The notes under the pieces: generated by a model | What the model saw: only the letters and a program-made list of their open reading frames with translations | What the model was told of the DNA's origin: nothing | Databases searched by the model: none | In this document: piece after piece, positions 42,901-50,135 of the stretch | Layout of the letters: each line of letters starts with the position of its first letter | Position numbering within the stretch: the first letter of the stretch is position 1 | Source: Euryarchaeota archaeon UBA463 | Lineage (GTDB): Archaea > Thermoplasmatota > Poseidoniia > Poseidoniales > Thalassarchaeaceae | Assembly: GCA_002501805.1 (NCBI GenBank) | Contig: DAOI01000008.1 | Coordinates: 42,757 to 106,756 of the forward strand | Direction: 5' to 3' | DNA: 64,000 nt | Translations under genes and position numbers: made by a program

Positions 42901-45001
42901 TGTCGTCATCCCAGTCAATGTCGTTGGAGAGGCCATCGCCATCGATATCTGTATCGATATCGTTAGCCCCATCGTCTCTAAACATCGAGCCATTGAGATT
43001 GTGGAGGTCTGCATCATCATCGAGGTCACAGTTCTCATCAATATCCAACCAGTCTAGTACCCCATCGTTATCATCATCTACATCTTCCCAGTTATTGAAG
43101 CCGTCTCCGTCCCAATCGTTGTTTCCTGTGTAGGATTTTCTTTCTGTCGTACACCTAGGGTCGGGGTTGACTGGATTTGGATTTTCCAGACTTGGACAGT
43201 CCCAAGATGCAACCTGATCACTAGTGGCGTTCATGAAAGGATCTAGCTCATTTACAATCCCATCATTATCCAAATCGTATGGTAGATCGTTCGGATCGTT
43301 TGCGGGATTACCAAGTAGGTTATCTGCCGGAACCGCTCCCCCTACATCTGTGTCCTTCCAATCCCAGACGAGATCGTAATCAGAGTCTATTGGTCTGTAA
43401 ATATCGTCATCCAGATCCCTATCATAATCAAGTTCACAGTCAATGCCGGGAGTGCCTATTGGCTGGGAGTTGGGCAAATCTCCATTTCCATCAGAGTTAG
43501 TGTCGACCTGCATGCATGAGTCTGGAATTCCGTCATTGTCGTCATCGACATCCCACATATCGAGGAGTCCGTCGTTATCGTCGTCTGTGTCTGCAGAGTC
43601 TGGGGACCCATCATTGTCGTTGTCTGGATCGACGAAATTAGGGATTCCATCCCCATCTAAATCTCCATCTATGACCTGAGTGAATGTTTGACCCCTGGGG
43701 TGCCAAACTGTTCTTTCCTTGGTGACGAAGTTGAATTTATCGGTCCCATAAATATCCTCGTCCAAGTTGAATGCGTCTGGCAATGTCTGGCTTGTCTCCG
43801 CGCCGACTATGACTCTTCCTTCAAACTGAGTAGAGCCTGTCGATGGATCGGTGAAAGTCCAAGTTCCCTGGGACGAGAATGTGAATGAGAACGTGTCTCC
43901 TGTACTCATAGAGCCACTATCGAAGGAGCCATCGTCAGCTGTGACATTGTGAGGCTCAGAGTCATCGTTAGTCCAAACTACTGTATCGCCCTCCTCAATG
44001 GTCACTCTATCAGGAGTCAATCCATTCTCTCCGATTGATATCGATACTGTCTCGGTTGCTCCCCATTCTGTTGCAGTGTCCCACTCTGGTGCAGTAGTAG
44101 TGATGTTTGTGGTAATCGAAGAATCCCAAGGATGGGAGTCCCAGATATCCTCGATGCCATCGTCATCGTCATCGGAGTCGAAGTAGTCCTGAGTTCCGTC
44201 CGAATCGAAATCACACGGCCAGACGAATTGGTCTATCCTACCATCGTTGTCATCGTCCTCGTCGAAGGAATCTGGCCCAGAGCCGTCTGTATCGTCGTCG
44301 GTGATTCCATCGTTGTCGTGATCCAAGGGGTTCTGATCAACTCTGTAGCCTACTCCTACAGGGGTTCCAGTCCAAGGATGTACTGTTGTTGGTTCCACAT
44401 ATCTGTCCATGGAGACATTTCTTGGGTCTGCCCCTTGACTGTAGTCAATGGGCCCCTCTAGAATTCCATCGTTATCGTCGTCAAAGTCGAATTCGTCTAA
44501 CTGTCCGTCATTATCGTGATCGAATGGATGGGTTCCAAAACAGCCATCGAACATCTCTATCAGGTCGTTTATCCCATCGTTATCGTCGTCCAGGTCGCTG
44601 AGATCCCCAATACCATCATTGTCGTGATCCTCAGCATCGGTCTCCTCTAGGAAAAAGGCATATTCTGGTTGCATCATCAGAGCGGAAGGATCCGAAACCT
44701 TGCCGTAGTAGGACATCTGATCATGGAAAGAGGGGTCCGTGAATGCTGGATGATTGAAAAAGTGCTGCTGGACTCGCGTTGGCTGGGAGATGTCACTCGG
44801 TGGCCACTCTGCTTGACCGCTCTGTTGGAATGGCTCCCTATCTTGAGCATCGCTCGCTACTGAAGACTTCTCATCATATGTCTCAAAATCTTGGAAAGAG
44901 TACATTTGCGTACTGAAGAGCATTATGCCCACCAACATTACTGCAGTGAGTGCTTTTCGATAGTCTCCACTAAACTTTCCTAAAACTTTCCCAACAGACA
45001 T
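36980..45001 (-). CDS. giant surface protein: calcium-binding repeats, cupredoxin-like domain, Ig-like region, membrane anchor, DUF4129
   Basis: About 2,673 aa from ATG 45001, where a signal/anchor helix (ALTAVMLVGIMLFSTQMYSF) begins near residue 15; the 125-residue upstream extension to 45376 has no such logic and overlaps panD. Residues about 120-1300 carry dozens of thrombospondin-3-like repeats (DxDxDGxxDxxDxDDDNDG). At about 317-400 these are interrupted by a cupredoxin-like domain (VTIEEGDTVVWTNDDSEPHNV) without the usual copper cysteine. About 1300-2450 is a chain of Ig-like beta domains with N-glycosylation sequons. A transmembrane helix at about 2490 (VTVVLLIALSFALLIGAIMY) precedes a cytoplasmic DUF4129-like domain (REFEDALNSM, FFALFEEARYS). 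It likely spans the envelope for adhesion, Ca2+ binding or surface structure. Confidence 0.9.
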   Translation of the reverse strand: MSVGKVLGKFSGDYRKALTAVMLVGIMLFSTQMYSFQDFETYDEKSSVASDAQDREPFQQSGQAEWPPSDISQPTRVQQHFFNHPAFTDPSFHDQMSYYGKVSDPSALMMQPEYAFFLEETDAEDHDNDGIGDLSDLDDDNDGINDLIEMFDGCFGTHPFDHDNDGQLDEFDFDDDNDGILEGPIDYSQGADPRNVSMDRYVEPTTVHPWTGTPVGVGYRVDQNPLDHDNDGITDDDTDGSGPDSFDEDDDNDGRIDQFVWPCDFDSDGTQDYFDSDDDDDGIEDIWDSHPWDSSITTNITTTAPEWDTATEWGATETVSISIGENGLTPDRVTIEEGDTVVWTNDDSEPHNVTADDGSFDSGSMSTGDTFSFTFSSQGTWTFTDPSTGSTQFEGRVIVGAETSQTLPDAFNLDEDIYGTDKFNFVTKERTVWHPRGQTFTQVIDGDLDGDGIPNFVDPDNDNDGSPDSADTDDDNDGLLDMWDVDDDNDGIPDSCMQVDTNSDGNGDLPNSQPIGTPGIDCELDYDRDLDDDIYRPIDSDYDLVWDWKDTDVGGAVPADNLLGNPANDPNDLPYDLDNDGIVNELDPFMNATSDQVASWDCPSLENPNPVNPDPRCTTERKSYTGNNDWDGDGFNNWEDVDDDNDGVLDWLDIDENCDLDDDADLHNLNGSMFRDDGANDIDTDIDGDGLSNDIDWDDDNDGISDLYDPDDGNCGVVDSDSTDQFDNSYSHQDGDTIDGSDDSTTYTFLQPLRWDQFWHFSPFFAENHDFILPYNGYQESTDPATGVTTMDSNGVVPEMYWHVMMKWSPWNGNNYFDIDMDGDSLINGIDVDMDADGMPDWWDQDEGSDGRLDVNDPSFGGSLNDGECDLSLFYMYFQIGFQPIACGVELAWLYGWPILEETGQGFGIYTLPYSTRPDPQWDQGSYNGSNSNGQWTCNKNCFWFDFNGNQDVGPSSAVSYVDIKDNRDLWIAFVGVNRGLFQWGADSNANMFPDEVADLLNNDVDPDDDCGAPVAGNMEPQCMFNDTADLDDDFDGVYDHWDIDDDNDGVWDFLDIDSNDDLDDDANTEPPGSFFTGTNCEDGDDDGTDTDPDDDGWYQAVWDKGLLGQGLLSPRYYDVDNDNDGIPDGEDPDDDNNGVSDAVQETLPGCFTGEEQSPWDHDNDGIPNWADNDWDGDGIVNVIEQSGATPFITPWDHDNDGLRDDIDDDDDADGMKDEDEVMLWPTRFDSESTNPWDHDDFGNGSGIANPTDPSTGPDAIDNDDDADNRTDVDWDHLEEDWNGSSDWDQDNDGIPDEDDKIPTRITLSTEQVLWLDAFFPAKFNGSVDWLDPEQGVFTRAPNVPVQVIIEWASNGTLALETIDVLTDENGEFEVGQYLFPEDLEVGPSSTYNIYAEVTEMFVHDGATTEPVPVEVRANTTVDYVAWTYFRSDEQPLFVDYKVHYAADWDRGIFDNRLSYAPVSFNVSGGPFGNTTNPTVFDGYGYGYRADEGGWISLTFVQESGSQGIWKQVQWNSTMDNGPGAIPGGYEEIVWDDFSKTHNVIGRYNYTSTSLPIGDYTFTAYSRPDLGSELPWPYLEGDESDSFNIRSMHRMYVEADIITPSIRPVYFWDATQFTGSTFGAWRALFHSPSLANANLDYQDVSLGKPYPILWDGNPQSLAGEASRLRPFLSSNGTHWFIAMQNGGDFNVPPCGPVDPLDPDSDVRCEIVPEMFTGESLRVVGSVWNRTMVPWPHDPMALQVDVDGNGVFAGSTETGFARVPSMIDGVAQFDYNWTWYSQYSAGVFGIRADFTNSNYYFTGNQTSVLAPTGAYVNVSVIGTTDFQFSSIPRLYRGQNVTLEARLIDNAFQPVRDAPVNYTWSADNSAGVAITDNNGVLKVNLTIDEFHELGNFTLGVTYPGDPFRQGSSSDTSLWVVSRTYLSVQSTTPNLLQAGDIWEFSGQVTDDNRTAVEKDLGEALDGCFENGGEVLLIMEGTDFEDRTHRQIIETLCPNAGSIYHNLLLNPQLLKDDPNSFLPDGFGPVNVILRFAENLPHEGCEPLDADALETSGAWDPCALVVNSDHYRKVMQFQVDGFSLIGRTQLSVDDQIVYTSEIDPTTGQAIEKPMIVTGQLTDELGSNLSNRAIRITYEMVDASLGVISCIPGTTDANGFFEIVCPLSGVTAGQARVNIQFNSYENNDRYRYSNSSSTRIFPVFSNSTMQIMEVGPFRSDVDTYTFQNGSEFPVVYLKESFHVEALLTQVNGNPIGGKCLNIYINPETNTRPIGTMITEDGTGWVKWFSGDPDDNPSRRGIEPDGESLEGFRTLRVAYEPDRELPGGCRAETTPVVNSSFMDMEVLVRSRVDILLKNHWSDPVGYKPGDDITGSVAILRDRLDVAVAGETVIFKIQYWNGTGWVNIPPQYDVTNEQGEAEFNFTYLGEDVPFAGECGQMDTFGNPWPCAVDGKWQVTVHFQESSFYQGEDLENTPLIRLDTTQPEGQTSFFTAQVTVVLLIALSFALLIGAIMYRNYAERRRIEIIRGILTDSLMSLKASNDFIQTIFNCYKDLVRFFRKRGAMKKVYETTREFEDALNSMLGGIAPPEDLDEFFALFEEARYSNHEIGAEQRDRAISTLQSIINHMTVSLGDSVLMRTSDNESSMYGSVTRAGEFVDSEGQVRLAGVDEDDPDSGFKI

Positions 45002-45139
45002 GCTAACACCAGTAACGTAGTTAGGAGCTGTTTGACTTATGAAGAGGTACCCCTGATTCTGAAATAGAGTATCAATGAGGGCTTGGAGTATCAGTCGTGA
45101 CAACCTTGGGTTGAAATCTACCGATGTCTTCGGAGCATC

Positions 45140-45502
45140 ATGACAAGTATGCGATGGATGCTTACTTCGAAGATTCACAGAGCCACGGTGACTGCGGCCG
45201 ATCTGGATTATGTTGGTTCGATAACCATTGACAGAGATCTGATGGAAGCCGCGGGCTTGGTCGAGTGGGAGGGGGTTCACGTTCTGGATATAACCAACGG
45301 GAATCGCTTGGAGACATATGTTATCGAGGGAGAGAGGGGGTCTGGGGAAATCTGCATTAATGGTGCCGCGGCTCATCTAGTTAGGCCTGGTGACTTAGTG
45401 ATTATCTTAGCTTACTCGAGTATTGATGAGAGTCAGATTAACGGACACTCCCCGAGAGTGGTGCATGTAGACGGGAAAAATCGACTAACTCATACTCTGT
45501 GA
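45140..45502 (+). CDS. panD: aspartate 1-decarboxylase (pyruvoyl)
   Basis: Makes beta-alanine for pantothenate/CoA. The 120-aa product has the complete PanD signature: [22 protein letters not shown] with the self-cleavage Gly-Ser that yields the pyruvoyl group, [29 protein letters not shown] and [14 protein letters not shown]. Starts at 45140, 45149 or 45158 are possible. PanD is bacterial; archaea usually use a PLP decarboxylase, so transfer is likely. It is convergent with rlmH (13-bp overlap). Confidence 0.95.
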   Translation: MTSMRWMLTSKIHRATVTAADLDYVGSITIDRDLMEAAGLVEWEGVHVLDITNGNRLETYVIEGERGSGEICINGAAAHLVRPGDLVIILAYSSIDESQINGHSPRVVHVDGKNRLTHTL

Positions 45503-45921
45503 TAGGATGATCCTTTATTTATCTCAGAGGCCCTGTACAGTTGCTCTAACAGAATGGCCGAAGCCATTTCATGGGTGAGAGTCATTCTTGATATCGAAAT
45601 CGTCCTGTGTCTGGACTTGAATTCCTCACTGAACCCATCGACAGGACCGATGGCGAAGATTAGGTTCTCTCCAGAGATAGCTACGTCCGATAAAAGGCTC
45701 GCAATCTCTAAGCTAGTGAATTGATTGCCAGACTCGTCTAGGAGGATTAGTTTACCACTCCTGTTTTCTATCCTGTCTTGGTATTCCGAGGTGGATACCT
45801 TGTCCGAATGAATCTCAATGTCTATTCCAGATGAGGAAATCCTCTTTCCATAACTCTCTATCAGGTCCTTGGTACCAAGTCCCCTTGGTCGACCATGGAG
45901 ATGTACGATGACACGTCCCAT
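45490..45921 (-). CDS. rlmH: 23S rRNA pseudouridine-1915 N3-methyltransferase RlmH-like (SPOUT)
   Basis: The 143-aa product has the RlmH/YbeA pattern: [17 protein letters not shown], the knot region FAIGPVDGF, and the C-terminal [35 protein letters not shown]. It methylates the conserved pseudouridine in helix 69 of large-subunit rRNA. ATG 45921 gives the natural N-terminus (GRVIVHLHG); a frame from 45954 adds eleven residues. Confidence 0.9.
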   Translation of the reverse strand: MGRVIVHLHGRPRGLGTKDLIESYGKRISSSGIDIEIHSDKVSTSEYQDRIENRSGKLILLDESGNQFTSLEIASLLSDVAISGENLIFAIGPVDGFSEEFKSRHRTISISRMTLTHEMASAILLEQLYRASEINKGSSYHRV

Positions 45922-45959
45922 GGTTTGATGGTACGTAAGGAAGACTTTGGACATTCGTA

Positions 45960-46325
45960 ATGATGAATAGAGGGGGCCCCTTGGTTGAACTGAGATTTAT
46001 GAGATGGTGGCCCTTTGGTAAGCGTGGTAGGGCTATAGTCGAGGATTCACCGCATGTAAAGGGGACCAGGATGTGGCTCCAGGAGCTCAGATCAGTCTGT
46101 GAGAGAAACTATCAGAGTCCTTCTGCGGGGCAGTCGCTAGTTAGAGAAATGCAAGTAGAGTGGACTGATGCAAACCGAAGGGGGGACCTAGATGATATGC
46201 TATTGCAGGGACTAGATAGGAGGGCCTTCAGACTACTAAGAGCGAGTGCCGAAGAGTGGATTGATTGGCTAGATAATGAAAAGTTCTGGGAGCCCGGATG
46301 GAAAGGCGGATTCGAAACGGAGTGA
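45960..46325 (+). CDS. unrecognised soluble protein
   Basis: A helical, Trp- and Arg-rich product of up to 121 aa (MWLQELRSVCERNYQS, LVREMQVEWTDANRRGDLDDMLLQGLDRRAFRLLRASAEEWIDWLDN). No domain was recognised. The start may be 45960 or the internal ATG 45999. The stop overlaps the start of the next membrane-protein gene (TGATG), so the two are translationally coupled and probably functionally linked. Confidence 0.6.
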   Translation: MMNRGGPLVELRFMRWWPFGKRGRAIVEDSPHVKGTRMWLQELRSVCERNYQSPSAGQSLVREMQVEWTDANRRGDLDDMLLQGLDRRAFRLLRASAEEWIDWLDNEKFWEPGWKGGFETE

Positions 46326-47023
46326 TGGATGTGTGGTTCTGGATTGTTATTTTCGCGATAGTGGGTTTGGCATGCCTCTGGTATAGCAGACATCAACCAT
46401 TTCCAGAAATTAGTGGAAGATTCTCAGTCTTATTGTTGACCATATCTATTCTTCTATGGCTATCCAGCACAGCACCCAGGTCAACGTCAGAAGAAGTTCC
46501 TGCTATTGTAGCCACTGTCATAGGTGGTCTTGGAGTGGTTTTTGGGGTCAGACATATGACAACTACGCACAGAGATGTGGTTGTGGCTCCGTTTGGGGGA
46601 GTACTGCTCTGTATAGGTTCAATAAGCCTACTCTCAGAAAGATGGAGTGATTATGATCAGACTGAGCAACTGATTTCTTTCGCTCTGGCTTCGGTTCTCG
46701 TGACACTTGAGATATATCTGTCATTCAGAGGGCTGGTAATAGGCATCCAGGGGATTTCATGGTCTAAGTCTGGTCTGAGGCAGGTAAGGAGGGGTTTACT
46801 GGAAGGCCCAAGAGGCGCCGTTTCTCATTTTGAGAAGTCATGGCATTCAGAGGACCAGTGGTTGACCGCAATGAGTCATGCGGCCCTAGTACTAATCCAC
46901 AGACATATGGGGGATACTGAAAACGAGGAGTATCACGATTTGGAGCTTGAGAAACTCGGTGGTTGGGATTCAGTAGATGAGTCTTGGACGAGCGCTATTC
47001 GGGATGGTCTTTCAGAGCTGTGA
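46325..47023 (+). CDS. unrecognised four-to-five-helix membrane protein
   Basis: The 232-aa product starts with WFWIVIFAIVGLACLWY and has further helices around ISGRFSVLLLTISILLWL, VPAIVATVIGGLGVVFG, VVVAPFGGVLLCIGSISLL and LISFALASVLVTLEIYL. A cytoplasmic C-terminal helical domain (HFEKSWHSEDQWLTAMSHAALVLIHRHMGD) resembles no family known to me. Overlap TGATG with the upstream gene gives start 46325 rather than 46298. Confidence 0.7.
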   Translation: MDVWFWIVIFAIVGLACLWYSRHQPFPEISGRFSVLLLTISILLWLSSTAPRSTSEEVPAIVATVIGGLGVVFGVRHMTTTHRDVVVAPFGGVLLCIGSISLLSERWSDYDQTEQLISFALASVLVTLEIYLSFRGLVIGIQGISWSKSGLRQVRRGLLEGPRGAVSHFEKSWHSEDQWLTAMSHAALVLIHRHMGDTENEEYHDLELEKLGGWDSVDESWTSAIRDGLSEL

Positions 47024-47064
47024 TTTAGGGACTTTGATATTCTTGGGCCTGTCCGCACGGTTCA

Positions 47065-47649
47065 ATGGTTCGAATAACAAAGGTTCACACTGGTGGCGGA
47101 GATGGGGGGGAAACCTCTCTTGTAGACGGCTCACGAGTAGGAAAGGAGCATCCCCGAGTCGCTATTTATGGCACAATAGACGAAGCTAATTCAGCAATCG
47201 GTATCGTACGTTCGGAGATAAAACACAGACCCAGGGGCGATGGCCATCGTCTGACTGAAGCCGATCAGATGCTAGGAATAATCCAACAGGAATTATTTGA
47301 TGTCGGTGCAGAATGTGCTTGTCCTCCGGGAGGGGTTCCAGAGCAGATGTCAATAATAGGAGAGGATGCTGGTAATAGATTGGTAGAGGAGATGGATTAC
47401 ATGTTGCAGGATTTAGATCCTCTTTCGTCATTTGTACTCCCGACGGGAAATCCTGTAGTAGCTCATCTGCATATGGCTCGTACCATTGTCCGTAGGGCGG
47501 AGAGGGAAGCCTGTGCACTTCGTGAAGAGGTCAGAACTGAGGTTATAAGCTACCTAAATAGGCTCTCAGACCACTGTTTCGTCCTCTCTCGCTGGCTTAC
47601 TGGAGAAGAAGGAGAAGCCCTATGGACCCCTCTGGGAAAGAGAGTTTAG
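47065..47649 (+). CDS. cob(I)alamin adenosyltransferase (PduO/MMAB type)
   Basis: Transfers adenosyl from ATP to cob(I)alamin to make coenzyme B12. The 194-aa product matches the PduO-type: VRITKVHTGGGDGGETSLVDGSRVGKEHPRVAIYGTIDEANSAIG and FVLPTGNPVVAHLHMARTIVRRAERE, with ISYLNRLSDHCFVLSRW near the end. The N-terminal T-R-x-GD motif appears as T-G-G-GD. It fits with the DUF4430/ECF pair at 5155-6419 if that pair imports cobalamin. Confidence 0.92.
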   Translation: MVRITKVHTGGGDGGETSLVDGSRVGKEHPRVAIYGTIDEANSAIGIVRSEIKHRPRGDGHRLTEADQMLGIIQQELFDVGAECACPPGGVPEQMSIIGEDAGNRLVEEMDYMLQDLDPLSSFVLPTGNPVVAHLHMARTIVRRAEREACALREEVRTEVISYLNRLSDHCFVLSRWLTGEEGEALWTPLGKRV

Positions 47650-47651
47650 AA

Positions 47652-48089
47652 TCAAGTAACAATACCTGATTTTTTCATATGAAATATCGCCGACCTGATT
47701 AGCTCCTTCTCTTGGTCGAATGTGAGCATGGACTCGGCCTCCTCATAGTTTAGCCAGATATAGCTAGTATGCTCTTCGGAGAGCTCTACATCGATTTCAT
47801 CGGTAGTGGCAATATACCAAAAAACCTGTTTTGTGGTTTTCTTACCTTTCTTTCTGAAGGTATATTGTGTTCTGTACTCCCAATTGGAGTCTATCTCCAG
47901 GGTACTGATTCCTGTTTCCTCCAATAATTCCCTTGATGCCGTCACGTGGTGGTCGTCATCCCCATCTTCTACATGTCCCTTGGGAAAGCTCCAATGTCCC
48001 TGTGGATATTGGAGAAGGAGGATAGCGTCATAGTTAATCAGAACAAGCCCGCAGGAGGTCTCCATAACCTTGGAATTCGAGGAGGCCAT
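47652..48089 (-). CDS. Nudix hydrolase (Ap4A hydrolase-like)
   Basis: The 145-aa product has GLVLINYDAILLLQYPQGHWSFPKGHVEDG followed by ASRELLEETGIS, the Nudix box of diadenosine tetraphosphatases (WSxPKGHVExGE). Relative to the consensus GX5EX7REUXEEXGU, the first Glu is Asp and one extra residue sits in the loop (GDDDHH), while the metal-binding REXXEE is intact. It probably removes dinucleoside polyphosphates. Confidence 0.88.
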   Translation of the reverse strand: MASSNSKVMETSCGLVLINYDAILLLQYPQGHWSFPKGHVEDGDDDHHVTASRELLEETGISTLEIDSNWEYRTQYTFRKKGKKTTKQVFWYIATTDEIDVELSEEHTSYIWLNYEEAESMLTFDQEKELIRSAIFHMKKSGIVT

Positions 48090-48175
48090 GAGCGTAGTAC
48101 GGGCATCTGGGTCAAAACATTACTCATTGATATGACCAAAAGCACCTTTGAGTAGATAGTTTCCCAGAGATTTTC

Positions 48176-49153
48176 ATGGAGGTAGATCCGTTGTCATTGG
48201 ATATACGCAGGATAGTAACTGATAGTGACCTAGATGGCGTGGTGACAGGATCAATACTCAGAAGATGGTGGCCTGATTCAGAAGTGGTTTTTGGACATCC
48301 TGGAGAGTTGCGTGCGGGATTGATGGATCATCTGATGGATAGAAAGACGGCGGTTTGCGACTTGCCTAGGCATCCAAAATGTGGACTGAGCATTGATCAT
48401 CATCAGTCAAACAAGCCCGTCGGAGATGAGGATGGCGTGATATCTGTGTGGAGGGCGACTCCATCGGCGGCTAGGATTGCTCATGATTTACTGAAGAATA
48501 GGATTGATTTGTCAGATTTAGACGATCTTTTGGTCTGGGTGGATAAGCTGGACGGCGGGGGGGTAACCAGAGATGAGTATCTTTCAGATAATCCTGCAGT
48601 TTGGTTGGGGAGAGTCATCGACGTAAGTGAGGGAACTGCGATGGCGGTACTGGAGGGACTGCAGAGGGGGGATGAAATTGATCAGATTCTGGAGATTCCG
48701 CTTATTTCCAGGAAGCTTCGAGAGAGAAAGAGAGAGCGGGAGAAGCTGACAGAGATAATCGCCGAGAGGACTGTGGTGATAGATAGGATCGCCATAGCAA
48801 GACTAGATGGGTTAGGGATGCGTTCAAACGGCTATCATGTCACAGCATTCGCTGGTGACGCTTGTGACGCTTGTATAGTCATACATGGCGACATAGGGGC
48901 ATCGTTTGGTGATGATACTGGATATCCTGTCTCAGCGTCCTTTTATACGAATTCGTTTCTCCACAGAGAAGGGGGAATTTATGACTTGACGGGGCTAGCT
49001 ACGCATTTCGACCCCGACGGAGGAGGGCATGCAAATGCGTGTGGCTGTAGGATCAAACCACTCGAAAAGGGCAGGGTAACTGATCGTAAAGTAACTGAGG
49101 AGGATGTTCGAGAGAACATATCAGAGTGGCTCAGATTGTGGTCTGAACGCTAG
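48176..49153 (+). CDS. DHH/DHHA1 family phosphoesterase
   Basis: The 325-aa product has DSDLDGVVTGSIL (motif I), a second aspartate in AVCDLP, the signature IDHHQSNKP, and DHHA1 GGGHANACGCRI. It belongs to the DHH superfamily of Mn-dependent nanoRNases and cyclic dinucleotide phosphodiesterases; the substrate is not determinable. The 3' end overlaps the convergent gene by 4 bp. Confidence 0.88.
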   Translation: MEVDPLSLDIRRIVTDSDLDGVVTGSILRRWWPDSEVVFGHPGELRAGLMDHLMDRKTAVCDLPRHPKCGLSIDHHQSNKPVGDEDGVISVWRATPSAARIAHDLLKNRIDLSDLDDLLVWVDKLDGGGVTRDEYLSDNPAVWLGRVIDVSEGTAMAVLEGLQRGDEIDQILEIPLISRKLRERKREREKLTEIIAERTVVIDRIAIARLDGLGMRSNGYHVTAFAGDACDACIVIHGDIGASFGDDTGYPVSASFYTNSFLHREGGIYDLTGLATHFDPDGGGHANACGCRIKPLEKGRVTDRKVTEEDVRENISEWLRLWSER

Positions 49154-49563
49154 TCTTCAGCGAGAGGGCCTACACTTAGCAGGACATAAACGGACTGAGT
49201 GAGCATCAGGAAGCCAATTAGGGACATTACTAACCCGGTCGGCGTAGGTAGGATTTCCTGCATATGGTTTCCAGTATACCATGCCATAGAAAGAACACCT
49301 ATTGAGGATGCTAAAACGATGTAAGCAGATTTTCTCGGTTCGGCCCACAGATCAACCCAGGGAATGAGTCCTCTTCTCTTGAAGGTGACTCTGTACCACG
49401 CGACGTATAGAAAGACCAAAGATACCGAACCCAGTAAACCCAGAGTAAAAGACTCGGATTTCCAAGGCCCAGGGGCGGAAAGCTTCAGAGTGATGACATT
49501 GAGCAGGATGACAGAGCCGACAATGGCATGAGCCTTCCAATTGGGCAAGTTGGCTTCATCCAC
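49150..49563 (-). CDS. unrecognised four-helix membrane protein
   Basis: The 137-aa product has four predicted helices (AHAIVGSVILLNVITLKL, FTLGLLGSVSLVFLYVAWY, SAYIVLASSIGVLSMAWY, GLVMSLIGFLMLTQSVYVLL) and no known motif. Its start overlaps the upstream part of the divergent acetyltransferase gene. Confidence 0.65.
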   Translation of the reverse strand: MDEANLPNWKAHAIVGSVILLNVITLKLSAPGPWKSESFTLGLLGSVSLVFLYVAWYRVTFKRRGLIPWVDLWAEPRKSAYIVLASSIGVLSMAWYTGNHMQEILPTPTGLVMSLIGFLMLTQSVYVLLSVGPLAED

Positions 49564-50067
49564 GACGAATCGAAGAGGGTCCTGCGCTTGAATGCGACTA
49601 ACAAGTGTATTACACGATTGCCACCTGCAACAGACGTGAAGGACGGGCTTGTTTGGGAGGAGTCAGTAGATCGAGCGCATCTAGATCTCAGATTCGAGGT
49701 GCTTCGAGAAGGGCTTCCGAGGGGTTCGGAGCATTACCCGGGCATAGACGAAGATGCGCGGACTAGATTCCTTTGTGCGTATGAAGGGGGCAGGCTTGTT
49801 GGTTGCTCAACGTTGCAGACAGACGAAAGAGAGGGGTGTAGATTCAGAATAAGGGGAATGGCAGTCAGCCCTAATTTCCGAAACAGGGGAATCGGTTCAC
49901 GAATCGTAAAGAGACTCCAGCAATATGCTTCTGAGCAGGGCACTGGGATTTGGTGTAATGCTAGAATTAGAGCAGTTCCCATGTACAGGAGATGTGGTTT
50001 TGTCGAGGTATCTGACGTTTTTGAGATTGAAGGAATAGGGTTGCATTACGATATGGAATGGAAATAA
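49528..50067 (+). CDS. GNAT-family N-acetyltransferase
   Basis: The GNAT fold is shown by FEVLREGLPRGSEHYPG, FLCAYEGGRLVGCSTLQ, and the acetyl-CoA loop IRGMAVSPNFRNRGIGSRIVKRL with R-x-x-G-x-G/A, then a closing MYRRCGFVEVSD. The only upstream ATG (49528) overlaps the neighbouring membrane gene and adds about 35 poorly conserved-looking residues. A GTG near 49636 or TTG near 49648 may be the true start. The substrate is unknown. Confidence 0.82.
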   Translation: MSLPIGQVGFIHDESKRVLRLNATNKCITRLPPATDVKDGLVWEESVDRAHLDLRFEVLREGLPRGSEHYPGIDEDARTRFLCAYEGGRLVGCSTLQTDEREGCRFRIRGMAVSPNFRNRGIGSRIVKRLQQYASEQGTGIWCNARIRAVPMYRRCGFVEVSDVFEIEGIGLHYDMEWK

Positions 50068-50078
50068 TTACAATGTTC

Positions 50079-50087
50079 TATATAAAA
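50079..50087 (+). promoter_or_regulatory. TATA box for gene 50136
   Basis: CTATATAAA in an AT-rich gap, 49-57 bp upstream of ATG 50136. This is one of the clearest TATA matches in the window, suggesting a strongly expressed single gene with a leader of about 25 nt. Confidence 0.55.
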
Positions 50088-50135
50088 TCTGAACAAACAT
50101 CATAATTATTAGCCTTCGGTTGTCTTTATTGGTTA

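Noticed and set aside
41080..44640. Highly repetitive DNA with recurring CATCGTTATCGTCGTC-like units, CRISPR-like at first sight
   Set aside because: The repeats are irregular in spacing and stay in one reading frame encoding DxDxDG calcium-binding repeats; no conserved repeat-spacer structure or cas genes.
45002..45376. 125-residue N-terminal extension of the giant surface protein
   Set aside because: It overlaps divergent panD and lacks a signal; the hydrophobic signal begins just after ATG 45001.
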